NCBI GenBank assembly: GCA_964512485.1 | Contig: CAZEHJ010000065.1 | Span: forward strand, 1-20,822 | DNA: 20,822 nucleotides | Direction: 5' to 3' | Source: CAZEHJ01 sp964512485 | Lineage (GTDB): Bacteria > Bacteroidota > Rhodothermia > Rhodothermales > UBA10348 | Part shown: positions 6,908-13,654 of the stretch, piece after piece | How positions within the stretch are numbered: the stretch's first letter is position 1 | How the letters are laid out: each line of letters begins with the position of its first letter | Notes under the pieces: model-generated | Database searches by the model: none | Told to the model about the DNA's origin: nothing | Seen by the model: only the letters and a program-made list of their open reading frames with translations | Translations under genes and position numbers: made by a program

Positions 6908-9274
6908 ATGTCAGAAGATTGGTCATACTCCGACGAGGAGCTACAGAATTATTTCAAAAACCCCGACTCACGCAAATCTCGCGGCGTATTCGGTGGATAC
7001 ATTTTGAAATACTGGAAGACACGCCTGGGCGACGGCCGAAAAGCCAAAGCAGCTTCGTTTATTTCGCACCTCCTTTTGCTCGGCGTTGTCTGCCTGACCT
7101 TCATGGGGGGCTACTTCCTGTCTCTCGTCGATGAACTGCCACCGCTGACCGCGATTGAAAATCCGGAATTTCAGCTCGCTACCATCGCCTACACGGCGGA
7201 TGGGCAGGAATTAGCAAGATATGCACGCCAGAACAGGTCCTGGGTCTACTACGATAATATTTCCCCACACGCCATCAATGCTCTGTGGGCGACGGAAGAT
7301 CACCGATTCTATGATCACTGGGGAATCGATGTTTTTCGAACCGTGTCGGCGGTTGCAAAAACGATACTCGGAAAGTTCGGATTCCCGTTCGACACGCAGG
7401 GCGGCTCGACAATATCTCAACAGCTCGCCCGAAATCTTTACAACAAACAGATCGGTCGTGAACAGACCGTCGGACGTAAGATGAAGGAGTGGGTGACGGC
7501 CGTTCAATTGGAACGCCGATACACCAAGAACGAGATAATCGAGATGTACCTGAACACAGTTGAGTTTCCGTACAATGCGTATGGAATCGAGGCTGCGGCG
7601 CACACTTTTTATGGAAAAGATCCGATTGATCTTGATGAGCTTGAAAGTGCGACGCTGATTGGAATGCTCAAGGGCACGACCATCTACAATCCAATTCGTA
7701 ATCCGGAGCGTGCAAGGCAGAGACGCAATGTAGTTCTGGCCCAGATGATCAAGCGAGATCTATTGGACGAAGCCTTTCTCGATACACACCGCGCCGACTC
7801 AGTAAACGCAGAGTATCGATCTGCGGCGATCACACAGAGTCTTGCACCTCATTTTGCCGAGCAGGTAAGAAAGGATCTGGATCGCTGGGCGAAACAGAAT
7901 GGATTTGACATCTACGATGACGGGCTGATTGCATACACTACACTCGATTCGAGAATGCAGGCCATGGCTCAGGCTGCGGTGGACTCTCTCATGCCATGCC
8001 TGGAGGGTGTGGCTGACTGGGAATGGAGCGAAGAAGGGACGGATGAACGCGTTTGGAGCACGACGCCCTGCGATCATCTCGGACTCTCGGAGCGAAGGGG
8101 CGTTGAGCCGTGGGGGCAATTCTGGAAAGATCAGCCTACCATTCTTCGCAACAGTGTCAGGAGCACTGAACGATATCGTGCACCATCCAGACGTGGTGAA
8201 GATCGCGACGAATTGGTACGCACGCTCATGGCAGACGAGGCCTTCATGGATTCCCTGAAGGCAGAAAAAACGCGCCTGGAAACAGGATTTGTCGCTCTGG
8301 ATCCTCAAACTGGCTTTGTAAAGGTCTGGATTGGCGGCAGAAAGCTGGACAGCGAATGGTACGACCATGTATCGATAGCTGAACGTCAACCTGGGTCCAC
8401 GTTCAAACCGTTCGTGTACACTGCTGCCATCGACAATGGCTGGTCTCCGTATTACACATTGATGGATGATTCACTTTTTTACGTAGACGATCTGGGCAAC
8501 GAATGGTCTCCCGGTAATTCGGGAGCTGATATGCTTCGCGAACCCATAACCCTGAAACAGGGACTGGCACAATCGAAAAACACGATCACTGCCAGGCTGA
8601 TACTGGAGATTGGAGCTCCAACAGTCGCGTTCTATGCCCGCAGGTTGGGAATCACAAGTCCTCTTTATGAAGTACCGGCGCTGGCATTGGGCACGAGCGA
8701 CGTGAAGCTTCTCGAGATGACTTCCGCGTACTCAACGTTCGCGAACGGTGGATTGCTCTACGAGCCCACACTGATCTGGAGAATTGAGGACCGCTCGGGA
8801 AACGTACTCTACGAAGCGGATCCTGCCCCGAAAGAAGCGTTGTCAGAGGCAACTGCCTATACCATGGTGGACATGCTCCGCGCCGTTATTCAATCTGGGA
8901 CCGGAATCCGAATGCATGCACAATATCAAATGCAGGAATACGACCTGGCTGGAAAGACTGGAACGACGCAGTACAGCGCCGACAATTGGTTCATGTTGAT
9001 GCATCCAGACCTTGTGATGGGTGCCTGGGTTGGTTTCAATGATCCAAGTTTTCGATTTCGTACGGAGGAGTGGGGACAGGGAGCTCACACGGCTCTGCAT
9101 CTCATCGGTTCATTTCTGAAAAAGGTGACGGACGAAGAAGAGACGTTTGTGTCAAAAGATGCCCGTTTCCCGGCCCCGAGCCGTTTCGGAGCAAATCTGG
9201 AATTGGACCCGTCATTAACAGACAGTCTGAATTCAGGAGAACAACAGTCTCGAAGCGGACGAATCGACTGGTAG
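6908..9274 (+). CDS. Class A penicillin-binding protein (bifunctional transglycosylase/transpeptidase), second copy
   Basis: A 788-residue peptidoglycan synthase. It has a roughly 50-residue cytoplasmic tail, a membrane helix (about 51-73), a GT51 domain with ATEDHRF (catalytic E130) and GGSTISQQLARN (165-176), a long linker (about 355-455) with FW and SxRY elements typical of Bacteroidota-type PBP1A, and a transpeptidase domain with STFK (S497, K500), SKN (S556-N558) and KTGTT (from K683). All catalytic residues are intact. It is clearly paralogous to the PBP two genes upstream, with matched motif order and similar C-terminal WGQG and GAWVGFND segments, but it lacks that protein's AP-repeat tail. 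The ATG at 6908 lies 55 nt after the phosphoesterase; a GAGGG sits far upstream (about 15 nt). The 3' end abuts the assembly gap but the stop codon is complete. Confidence 0.95.
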   Translation: MSEDWSYSDEELQNYFKNPDSRKSRGVFGGYILKYWKTRLGDGRKAKAASFISHLLLLGVVCLTFMGGYFLSLVDELPPLTAIENPEFQLATIAYTADGQELARYARQNRSWVYYDNISPHAINALWATEDHRFYDHWGIDVFRTVSAVAKTILGKFGFPFDTQGGSTISQQLARNLYNKQIGREQTVGRKMKEWVTAVQLERRYTKNEIIEMYLNTVEFPYNAYGIEAAAHTFYGKDPIDLDELESATLIGMLKGTTIYNPIRNPERARQRRNVVLAQMIKRDLLDEAFLDTHRADSVNAEYRSAAITQSLAPHFAEQVRKDLDRWAKQNGFDIYDDGLIAYTTLDSRMQAMAQAAVDSLMPCLEGVADWEWSEEGTDERVWSTTPCDHLGLSERRGVEPWGQFWKDQPTILRNSVRSTERYRAPSRRGEDRDELVRTLMADEAFMDSLKAEKTRLETGFVALDPQTGFVKVWIGGRKLDSEWYDHVSIAERQPGSTFKPFVYTAAIDNGWSPYYTLMDDSLFYVDDLGNEWSPGNSGADMLREPITLKQGLAQSKNTITARLILEIGAPTVAFYARRLGITSPLYEVPALALGTSDVKLLEMTSAYSTFANGGLLYEPTLIWRIEDRSGNVLYEADPAPKEALSEATAYTMVDMLRAVIQSGTGIRMHAQYQMQEYDLAGKTGTTQYSADNWFMLMHPDLVMGAWVGFNDPSFRFRTEEWGQGAHTALHLIGSFLKKVTDEEETFVSKDARFPAPSRFGANLELDPSLTDSLNSGEQQSRSGRIDW

Positions 9275-9418
9275 ACGNNNNNNNNNNNNNNNNNNNNNNN
9301 NNNNNNNNNNNNNNNNNNNNNNNNNNNNNNNNNNNNNNNNNNNNNNNNNNNNNNNNNNNNNNNNNNNNNNNNNNNNNGAGAACAACAGTCTCGAAGCGGA
9401 CGAATCGACTGGTAGACG
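9237..9418. repeat. 41-bp identical direct repeat flanking the assembly gap
   Basis: Bases 9237-9277 and 9378-9418 are identical over 41 positions (both begin GAGAACAACAGTCTC and end GGTAGACG) and each touches the N run directly. The repeat covers the last codons and stop of the second PBP. The simplest reading is that two overlapping contigs were scaffolded without being merged. Confidence 0.9.
9278..9377. other. Assembly gap (100 Ns)
   Basis: Exactly 100 undetermined bases, the conventional placeholder for a gap of unknown size. Given the identical 41-bp flanks it probably contains no real sequence. Neither adjacent gene is interrupted. Confidence 0.95.
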
Positions 9419-9444
9419 CCGCTGCAGACGCCCCTGCAGACGGC
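9418..9444. terminator. Hairpin between convergent PBP and ispE; possible bidirectional terminator
   Basis: GCCG-CTGCAG (9418-9427) pairs with CTGCAG-A-CGGC (9434-9444) around a 6-nt loop, giving a 10-bp stem with one bulged A. It lies between the 3' ends of two convergent genes, where a shared terminator is expected. Neither strand has a good T run after the stem, so a rho-independent role is uncertain. The arms come from two 12-bp imperfect tandem units (9421-9432, 9433-9444). Confidence 0.4.
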
Positions 9445-9453
9445 CCGCTCAAA

Positions 9454-10374
9454 TTATAAAGCTCGACCCGTCCAGGCTGAATACGTGTCGGGCATCGAGG
9501 CGACGAGTGCGAGGGCACCACTTTCGGAATCGAACACACCGAAAACAGCCGATCCTGAGCCGCTCATGGAAGCGTAGCGTGCGCCCGCATCGTAAAAGGA
9601 TCGTTTGAGGTCCGCGATCACCGGATTGTTCTGCATGACGCTGGCCTCGAAATCGTTCACGAGGCGGGCGCACCAATCGTCCAGAGATCCCTTGGCCACG
9701 AGTGACCGCACATCTGCACGTTCGGTATCCGAAGGAACGACGCCAGCGTATGCGTCTGCCGTGGAAACCGATATGTCCGGAACGATGATCGCCAGATGCA
9801 TCCCCCGAAGGGCCAAAATACCGGACAAGGACTCGAGCACTTCTCCCCGCCCGCAGCCATAGGCCATTCCTTCACCGAGGAAAAACGGAACATCCGAGCC
9901 CAGGTCTGCCGCAACGTGCATTAATTCTTCGTCCGATAGCGGTACCTCCCGGTGGATATTCATCATCTGAAGCGTTGCGGCAGCGTCGCTGGAGCCCCCC
10001 CCCAGCCCAGCTCCATAAGGAATCTGCTTCTGTAGGTGAATGGATACACCGCCTCCAAGAGCGAGAGCCGCCCTGACACACAGATTTCTCTCATCGGTAG
10101 GCAACAAAGGGTCTGAACACGTCATTTCGACTGCAGATGGCCCGGAAGGCCGCGCCATGGCGGATGGCTCGGAAGGCCGCGCCATGACAGATGGCCCGGA
10201 ATATGGCGCCATGACAGATGGCCCATCAGGTGATTTTGCAGTCAAAGGGCTCACAATCAGTTCATCATGCCACCCAATACGCAGAAAAACCGTCTCTATG
10301 TCGTGAAAACCGTCATTTCGCTTCCGAAGGACGTGCAGACCCAGGTTCAATTTGGCGAACGCTTTTGTAGTCAT
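9454..10374 (-). CDS. ispE: 4-diphosphocytidyl-2-C-methyl-D-erythritol kinase (IspE)
   Basis: GHMP-family kinase that phosphorylates CDP-ME in the MEP isoprenoid pathway, in the cytoplasm. From the ATG at 10372-10374 the protein has 306 residues. It shows AKLNLGL (K8, N10), DGFHDIETVF (21-30), the ATP-binding P-x-GAGLGGGSSDAAA loop (119-133), catalytic-type D161 in GSDVPFF, and the C-terminal SMSGSGSAVFGVF (269-281). The family is usually about 280-290 residues; the excess is a repeat insertion at about 51-84, rich in Met-Ala-Arg-Pro-Ser, falling in the loop between an N-terminal strand and the LPTDERN motif. A TTG four codons upstream (10386) is an alternative start; neither has an ideal ribosome site. 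It is convergent with the upstream PBP and divergent from the polysaccharide operon. Confidence 0.94.
   Translation of the reverse strand: MTTKAFAKLNLGLHVLRKRNDGFHDIETVFLRIGWHDELIVSPLTAKSPDGPSVMAPYSGPSVMARPSEPSAMARPSGPSAVEMTCSDPLLPTDERNLCVRAALALGGGVSIHLQKQIPYGAGLGGGSSDAAATLQMMNIHREVPLSDEELMHVAADLGSDVPFFLGEGMAYGCGRGEVLESLSGILALRGMHLAIIVPDISVSTADAYAGVVPSDTERADVRSLVAKGSLDDWCARLVNDFEASVMQNNPVIADLKRSFYDAGARYASMSGSGSAVFGVFDSESGALALVASMPDTYSAWTGRAL
10133..10230. repeat. 27-bp minisatellite inside ispE, about 3.6 copies
   Basis: Units begin at 10133, 10160, 10187 and 10214 (the last partial). Each starts (G/A)C(A/G)GATGGC and ends GCGCCATG. Units 1 and 2 differ at two positions, and unit 3 differs mainly in the middle. 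The period is a multiple of three, so copy-number change adds or removes nine residues (MARPS[EG]PS[AV]) of IspE without a frameshift. Confidence 0.92.
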
Positions 10375-10633
10375 GGTTGGGTCCAAATCCTGTTCGTGAA
10401 GGCAAAGATGTTGGTAAATGGCCGCAATTCCGTCTAAAACAGCTCAATTATCCAAATTATCTATATCGGGAGCAGTTTCCCTAGCATTGCGTAGACAGCA
10501 AAGATGCAGTAGTTTACTGCAAAACAGACCCTTTTTCTCGTTAGCTCCTATCGGCCACCGCCTATTTATCTTCCGCTACCACATCCTTTTCTGTAGCAGC
10601 AAAGCCGTTAGTTTGAGATTGAATCCCTTTATA
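10375..10633. promoter_or_regulatory. Divergent intergenic region between ispE and the polysaccharide operon
   Basis: About 260 nt that should hold promoters for both directions. The + frame of the exporter gene stays open through it, but the conceptual peptide looks non-coding and the signal peptide begins at 10634. A perfect 15-nt hairpin (GCAGTA-GTT-TACTGC, 10506-10520) could be an operator or part of the 5' leader. A similar motif occurs twice: GTAGACAGCAAAG (10491-10503) and GTAGCAGCAAAG (10593-10604). A weak sigma-70-like pair (TTGCGT at 10487-10492, TAGTTT at 10510-10515, 17-nt spacing) is possible but unconvincing. Confidence 0.4.
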
Positions 10634-12400
10634 ATGTCCAACACCCGCGTCGTGCGTTCGTTGTTGATCGCACTCTTGGTGGCGGTGTGTGCCATCGTTG
10701 CCGTACCCGTTTCACGAGCTCAGATCTCAGGAGATGGATCAAATCAGATTTTTGATCCGACTCAGGTAAATCCGATGCTGTTGTTGAGGCAGCGCTTGAG
10801 CCAGAGTTCGCTCGCAGCCCCCGGAATTCCGTTCGAAGGAGCCGTTGACGAAGAAGAATACACCATCGGTCCTGGGGATTCATTCATTTTTTCCATCAAT
10901 GGACAGGATATCACGGGCGCTCCTTCAGCTGTAGGCGCAGACGGCAGAATCGCATTGCCGGATGCTGGACTGATCGACGTCGGTGGGTTGACTCTCGTCG
11001 AAGCTCGCGCGTCCATGATTTCAGCTCTGAGCAGGTCGTTTGCTCAGAGTGACATTGACATTTCGCTGGTTCTTTCGAGACAGTTTTATGTCCACGTCGC
11101 GGGCGCCGTTCCCCTTCCAGGCCGATACCTCGCCCTTCCAGTCGCGCGCGTTTCCAATGCAGTTGAATACGCCTTCGCAGATACCACTTCTCTTCCGGTC
11201 ACCAACTCATCCTTTCAACCCTCGCTGAGAAACATCGAGGTCCAGCATTCGGACGGCTCGATATCCAAGGTGGACCTGGTTCGATATTTCTCGACCGGAA
11301 ACAAGGATTCCAATCCGTATCTGCAGGACGGCGATGTAGTCTACGTTCCGGCGCACAATCCGGAATACACGAGTATTTCGGTTGGTGGATATGTCCCGTA
11401 TCCAGGCACATACGACTTTCGCGAGGGAGATCGGCTTGATCATATCCTGGATGTCGCCGGCACCTCGGGTTCGGTAGATGGCGCCGATCGTGTTCGGGTC
11501 TCGCGAACAACTGATGCTGGAGTGCAAACGTTTTCGTTTTCGATCGCGGAAGCCACAGGCAGTCAGGGATCGATGTTCGAAATCGCCGCTCTTGACGTGA
11601 TCTCGGTTATGGAAAAAGTCAGTGAACGAGGCCTGATCAGCGTGGATGGACGTGTAGAGTTCCCCGGCACGTATCCGATCGTCGACGGAGTCTCTACGCT
11701 GAGAGACCTGCTCAACGCTGCGGGTGGATTGCAGGACGACGCCCTCGCTCGTGGGATCTACCTCGAAAGACGCTCACTCCCCGATCCGATCGATTTGTTC
11801 GCAGCAAACAGATTTGAAGATCAGACTCTGGCCTACGAACAGGTTCTCGCCGCAGACACGACCGCCATTCTCCAGCGTCTGCGTCTCACTGACCTCGATT
11901 TCTTGAGTCGAGCCTATTTCGCACAGGAACTGAGAATTCAGAACCGGGTGAGTCTGGATATTGAATCGACGCTCGACGGAAGTGCTGACCCGGTCTATCT
12001 GAGATCAGGTGATCGGTTGGTGGTCCCCCGGGACATGAACACGGTTTATATTTTCGGCCAGGTCAATCAACCCGGCTATATCCCACTCAGTCCCGGCGAA
12101 AATGCCGAGTACTACATCATGAAAGCGGGTGGGCGCGCGGAAAACGCCAATCAGGTATTGATCATCAATCCCTCGACCGGACGCTTTACGGAGAATCTTT
12201 CTCAGACACTCGAGTCCGGAGACATCCTGTTCATCGATCGCGTAGTCGATCTGGCAGATTCGCCTGAAATGCAACGACTGGTAATCGAGGCCGACCGTCT
12301 CAAATCTGATGCACGTATACGGACAATGCAGACGATCCTGCAGAGTGTTGGTACGCTTGCCTCTGTGGTCGCTCTCGTCATCAGTATTCGAAGAAACTAG
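10634..12400 (+). CDS. Polysaccharide export protein with SLBB domains (Wza-like)
   Basis: Periplasmic/outer-membrane channel component of a surface-polysaccharide exporter, 588 residues. The signal peptide is about residues 1-29 (cleavage near SRA-Q). The Poly_export domain is about 75-165 (YTIGPGDSF; VAGAVPLPGRY). SLBB-type modules start near 247 (SISVGGYVPYPGTY), 334 (LISVDGRVEFPGTY) and 471 (VYIFGQVNQPGYI). The C-terminal hydrophobic helix (about 567-584) resembles the helix with which Wza crosses the outer membrane. Unlike Wza there is no lipobox cysteine at the cleavage site. The ATG at 10634 is chosen because the signal peptide starts there; the frame is open to 10418 but that part looks non-coding. 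It is the first gene of the polysaccharide operon, 18 nt before the Wzz-type gene. Confidence 0.9.
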   Translation: MSNTRVVRSLLIALLVAVCAIVAVPVSRAQISGDGSNQIFDPTQVNPMLLLRQRLSQSSLAAPGIPFEGAVDEEEYTIGPGDSFIFSINGQDITGAPSAVGADGRIALPDAGLIDVGGLTLVEARASMISALSRSFAQSDIDISLVLSRQFYVHVAGAVPLPGRYLALPVARVSNAVEYAFADTTSLPVTNSSFQPSLRNIEVQHSDGSISKVDLVRYFSTGNKDSNPYLQDGDVVYVPAHNPEYTSISVGGYVPYPGTYDFREGDRLDHILDVAGTSGSVDGADRVRVSRTTDAGVQTFSFSIAEATGSQGSMFEIAALDVISVMEKVSERGLISVDGRVEFPGTYPIVDGVSTLRDLLNAAGGLQDDALARGIYLERRSLPDPIDLFAANRFEDQTLAYEQVLAADTTAILQRLRLTDLDFLSRAYFAQELRIQNRVSLDIESTLDGSADPVYLRSGDRLVVPRDMNTVYIFGQVNQPGYIPLSPGENAEYYIMKAGGRAENANQVLIINPSTGRFTENLSQTLESGDILFIDRVVDLADSPEMQRLVIEADRLKSDARIRTMQTILQSVGTLASVVALVISIRRN

Positions 12401-12418
12401 CTGAACGCTCTGACGACC

Positions 12419-13654
12419 ATGCAACAATCCGAGACTCAGAAATCTGCGAATCAGGAATCCGCCAATCAGGAATCCACGATGCGTAAAGCGATGAGCGATG
12501 AAGCATCCGTTCAAGCCTGGTGGAATCTGCTGGGTGTACTTTATAGATGGCGGCGCTTCATCACGATTGTCACAAGCATCGTTGCCGTGGCTTCAGTGGT
12601 AATCAGTCTGCTGCTTCCAAACTGGTTCAAGGCCAGTTCCCGACTACTCCTCCCGACATCATCTTCAGGCGGCATCGCAGGTGCGCTTCTGGGCGACATT
12701 TCCTCTGCCGCCCAGTCGCTACTTGGTGGCGGTGGGGGTGACTATGTACGCTACATGGCCATCCTGAACAGCCGAAGTGTTCTCGACGATGTAATCGACC
12801 GGTTTGATCTCATCACGGTGTACGAACAAGAGGACGAAGAATTTCCCCGTGAAGAAACGCGAGAGTCCCTTTCGGACAATGTGGACTTTGTCGTGGATCA
12901 GGAATTCGACTTCATGTCGGTTGAAGTATTGGACAAGGATCCTCAGAGAGCGGCTGATATGTCCAATTTCTTCCTCGAGAAGCTCGATGAGGTAAACAAC
13001 CGCCTGTCCAGGCAAACTGCCGGAAATTTCAGGATATACGTCGAATCACGATACGACCTGGCTGCTCTGGAACGGGAAGCAATGCTGGACTCGCTCGCAG
13101 AATTTCAACGCCGTTATGGCGTGATCGACCTGGAGGCGCAGACTGAGGCATACTTCACTCAACTGGCTGAGTTACGAGCAGACGCCATGCAGGTCGAGAT
13201 CCAGATGGCAGCTCTGAAGGCCCAGTTTGGTGAAGACAACCGTCAGGCACAGAGCCTCCAGGCCGTAGTCGATGCCGCCCAGAAAACGTACGAGGATGCG
13301 CTGGCCGGGAGTGAGGCCGTACTGCCTGTTTCACAGGAGCAAGCGCCCGAAATGGTCCAACAATATCTGGACTTGATGTTGGAGCGCACGATTCAGGAAC
13401 GAATTCTTGAATTGGTCGCCCCTATGCTGGAGCAGGCGCGGTTCGAGGAAGAACGAACAGCAGAAGCGCTTCAGATTGTCGACGCGGCAGTGGCGCCGGG
13501 AAAGAAGTTTAAACCGAAACGCAGCATCATCTGTATTGCTGCTACACTTTCCGGATTTATTCTGGCCCTTCTCTTCTCGCTCGTGATGGACTGGTGGAAG
13601 CGCAAAAACGCATACTTCGCCGAAAGACTGCGCGAAGCATCGGTTCTATCCTGA
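12419..13654 (+). CDS. Wzz/GNVR-type polysaccharide co-polymerase (chain-length determinant), no kinase domain
   Basis: Inner-membrane protein of up to 411 residues that would regulate glycan chain length and contact the exporter. It has a first membrane helix (about 47-67), a Wzz-type periplasmic start (about 68-200) containing a Gly-rich loop (GGGGG 103-107), long coiled-coil helices (about 200-355), a basic PGKKFKPKRS segment (360-369) before the second membrane helix (about 369-391), and a short basic tail. There is no C-terminal BY-kinase domain, so any kinase must be encoded elsewhere. The start is unresolved: the ATG at 12419 has no ribosome site, while the ATG at 12479 (codon 21) has AGGA 7 nt upstream. 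The intervening peptide is a low-complexity repeat. Its stop is immediately followed by the next gene's GTG. Confidence 0.88.
   Translation: MQQSETQKSANQESANQESTMRKAMSDEASVQAWWNLLGVLYRWRRFITIVTSIVAVASVVISLLLPNWFKASSRLLLPTSSSGGIAGALLGDISSAAQSLLGGGGGDYVRYMAILNSRSVLDDVIDRFDLITVYEQEDEEFPREETRESLSDNVDFVVDQEFDFMSVEVLDKDPQRAADMSNFFLEKLDEVNNRLSRQTAGNFRIYVESRYDLAALEREAMLDSLAEFQRRYGVIDLEAQTEAYFTQLAELRADAMQVEIQMAALKAQFGEDNRQAQSLQAVVDAAQKTYEDALAGSEAVLPVSQEQAPEMVQQYLDLMLERTIQERILELVAPMLEQARFEEERTAEALQIVDAAVAPGKKFKPKRSIICIAATLSGFILALLFSLVMDWWKRKNAYFAERLREASVLS
12446..12475 (+). repeat. 15-bp tandem repeat (two units) at the Wzz-type gene start
   Basis: GCGAATCAGGAATCC (12446-12460) and GCCAATCAGGAATCC (12461-12475) differ at one base. 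If translated they encode two ANQES units; each also carries AGGA. Duplication may therefore have placed a ribosome binding site before the internal ATG at 12479. Confidence 0.75.
12468..12471 (+). promoter_or_regulatory. Ribosome binding site for an alternative start of the Wzz-type gene
   Basis: AGGA lies 7 nt before the ATG at 12479, an ideal distance. It favours a 391-residue product over the 411-residue one. Confidence 0.45.

Noticed and set aside
9237..9418. Insertion sequence with target-site duplication hidden in the gap
   Set aside because: A 41-bp duplication is far longer than usual target duplications, no terminal inverted repeats flank it, and contig overlap explains it more simply.
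9070..9539. Open frames reading through the N run on both strands
   Set aside because: They exist only because Ns lack stops; the flanks belong to the end of the PBP gene and the ispE 3' end in other frames.
10133..10230. CRISPR-like repeats
   Set aside because: Units are contiguous, have no spacers and keep the reading frame of ispE; it is a minisatellite.
10386..10386. TTG start for ispE four codons upstream
   Set aside because: The ATG at 10374 places the conserved KLNLGL motif at the usual distance from the N-terminus; the TTG has AGGA too close to it. Not fully excluded.
10418..10633. Open frame extending the exporter by 72 codons upstream
   Set aside because: The extra peptide has no domain and would bury the obvious signal peptide beginning at 10634.
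10630..10635. TATAAT overlapping the exporter start codon
   Set aside because: It would make transcription start inside the gene; the nearest -35-like TTGAGA (10613) is only 11 nt away. Chance match.
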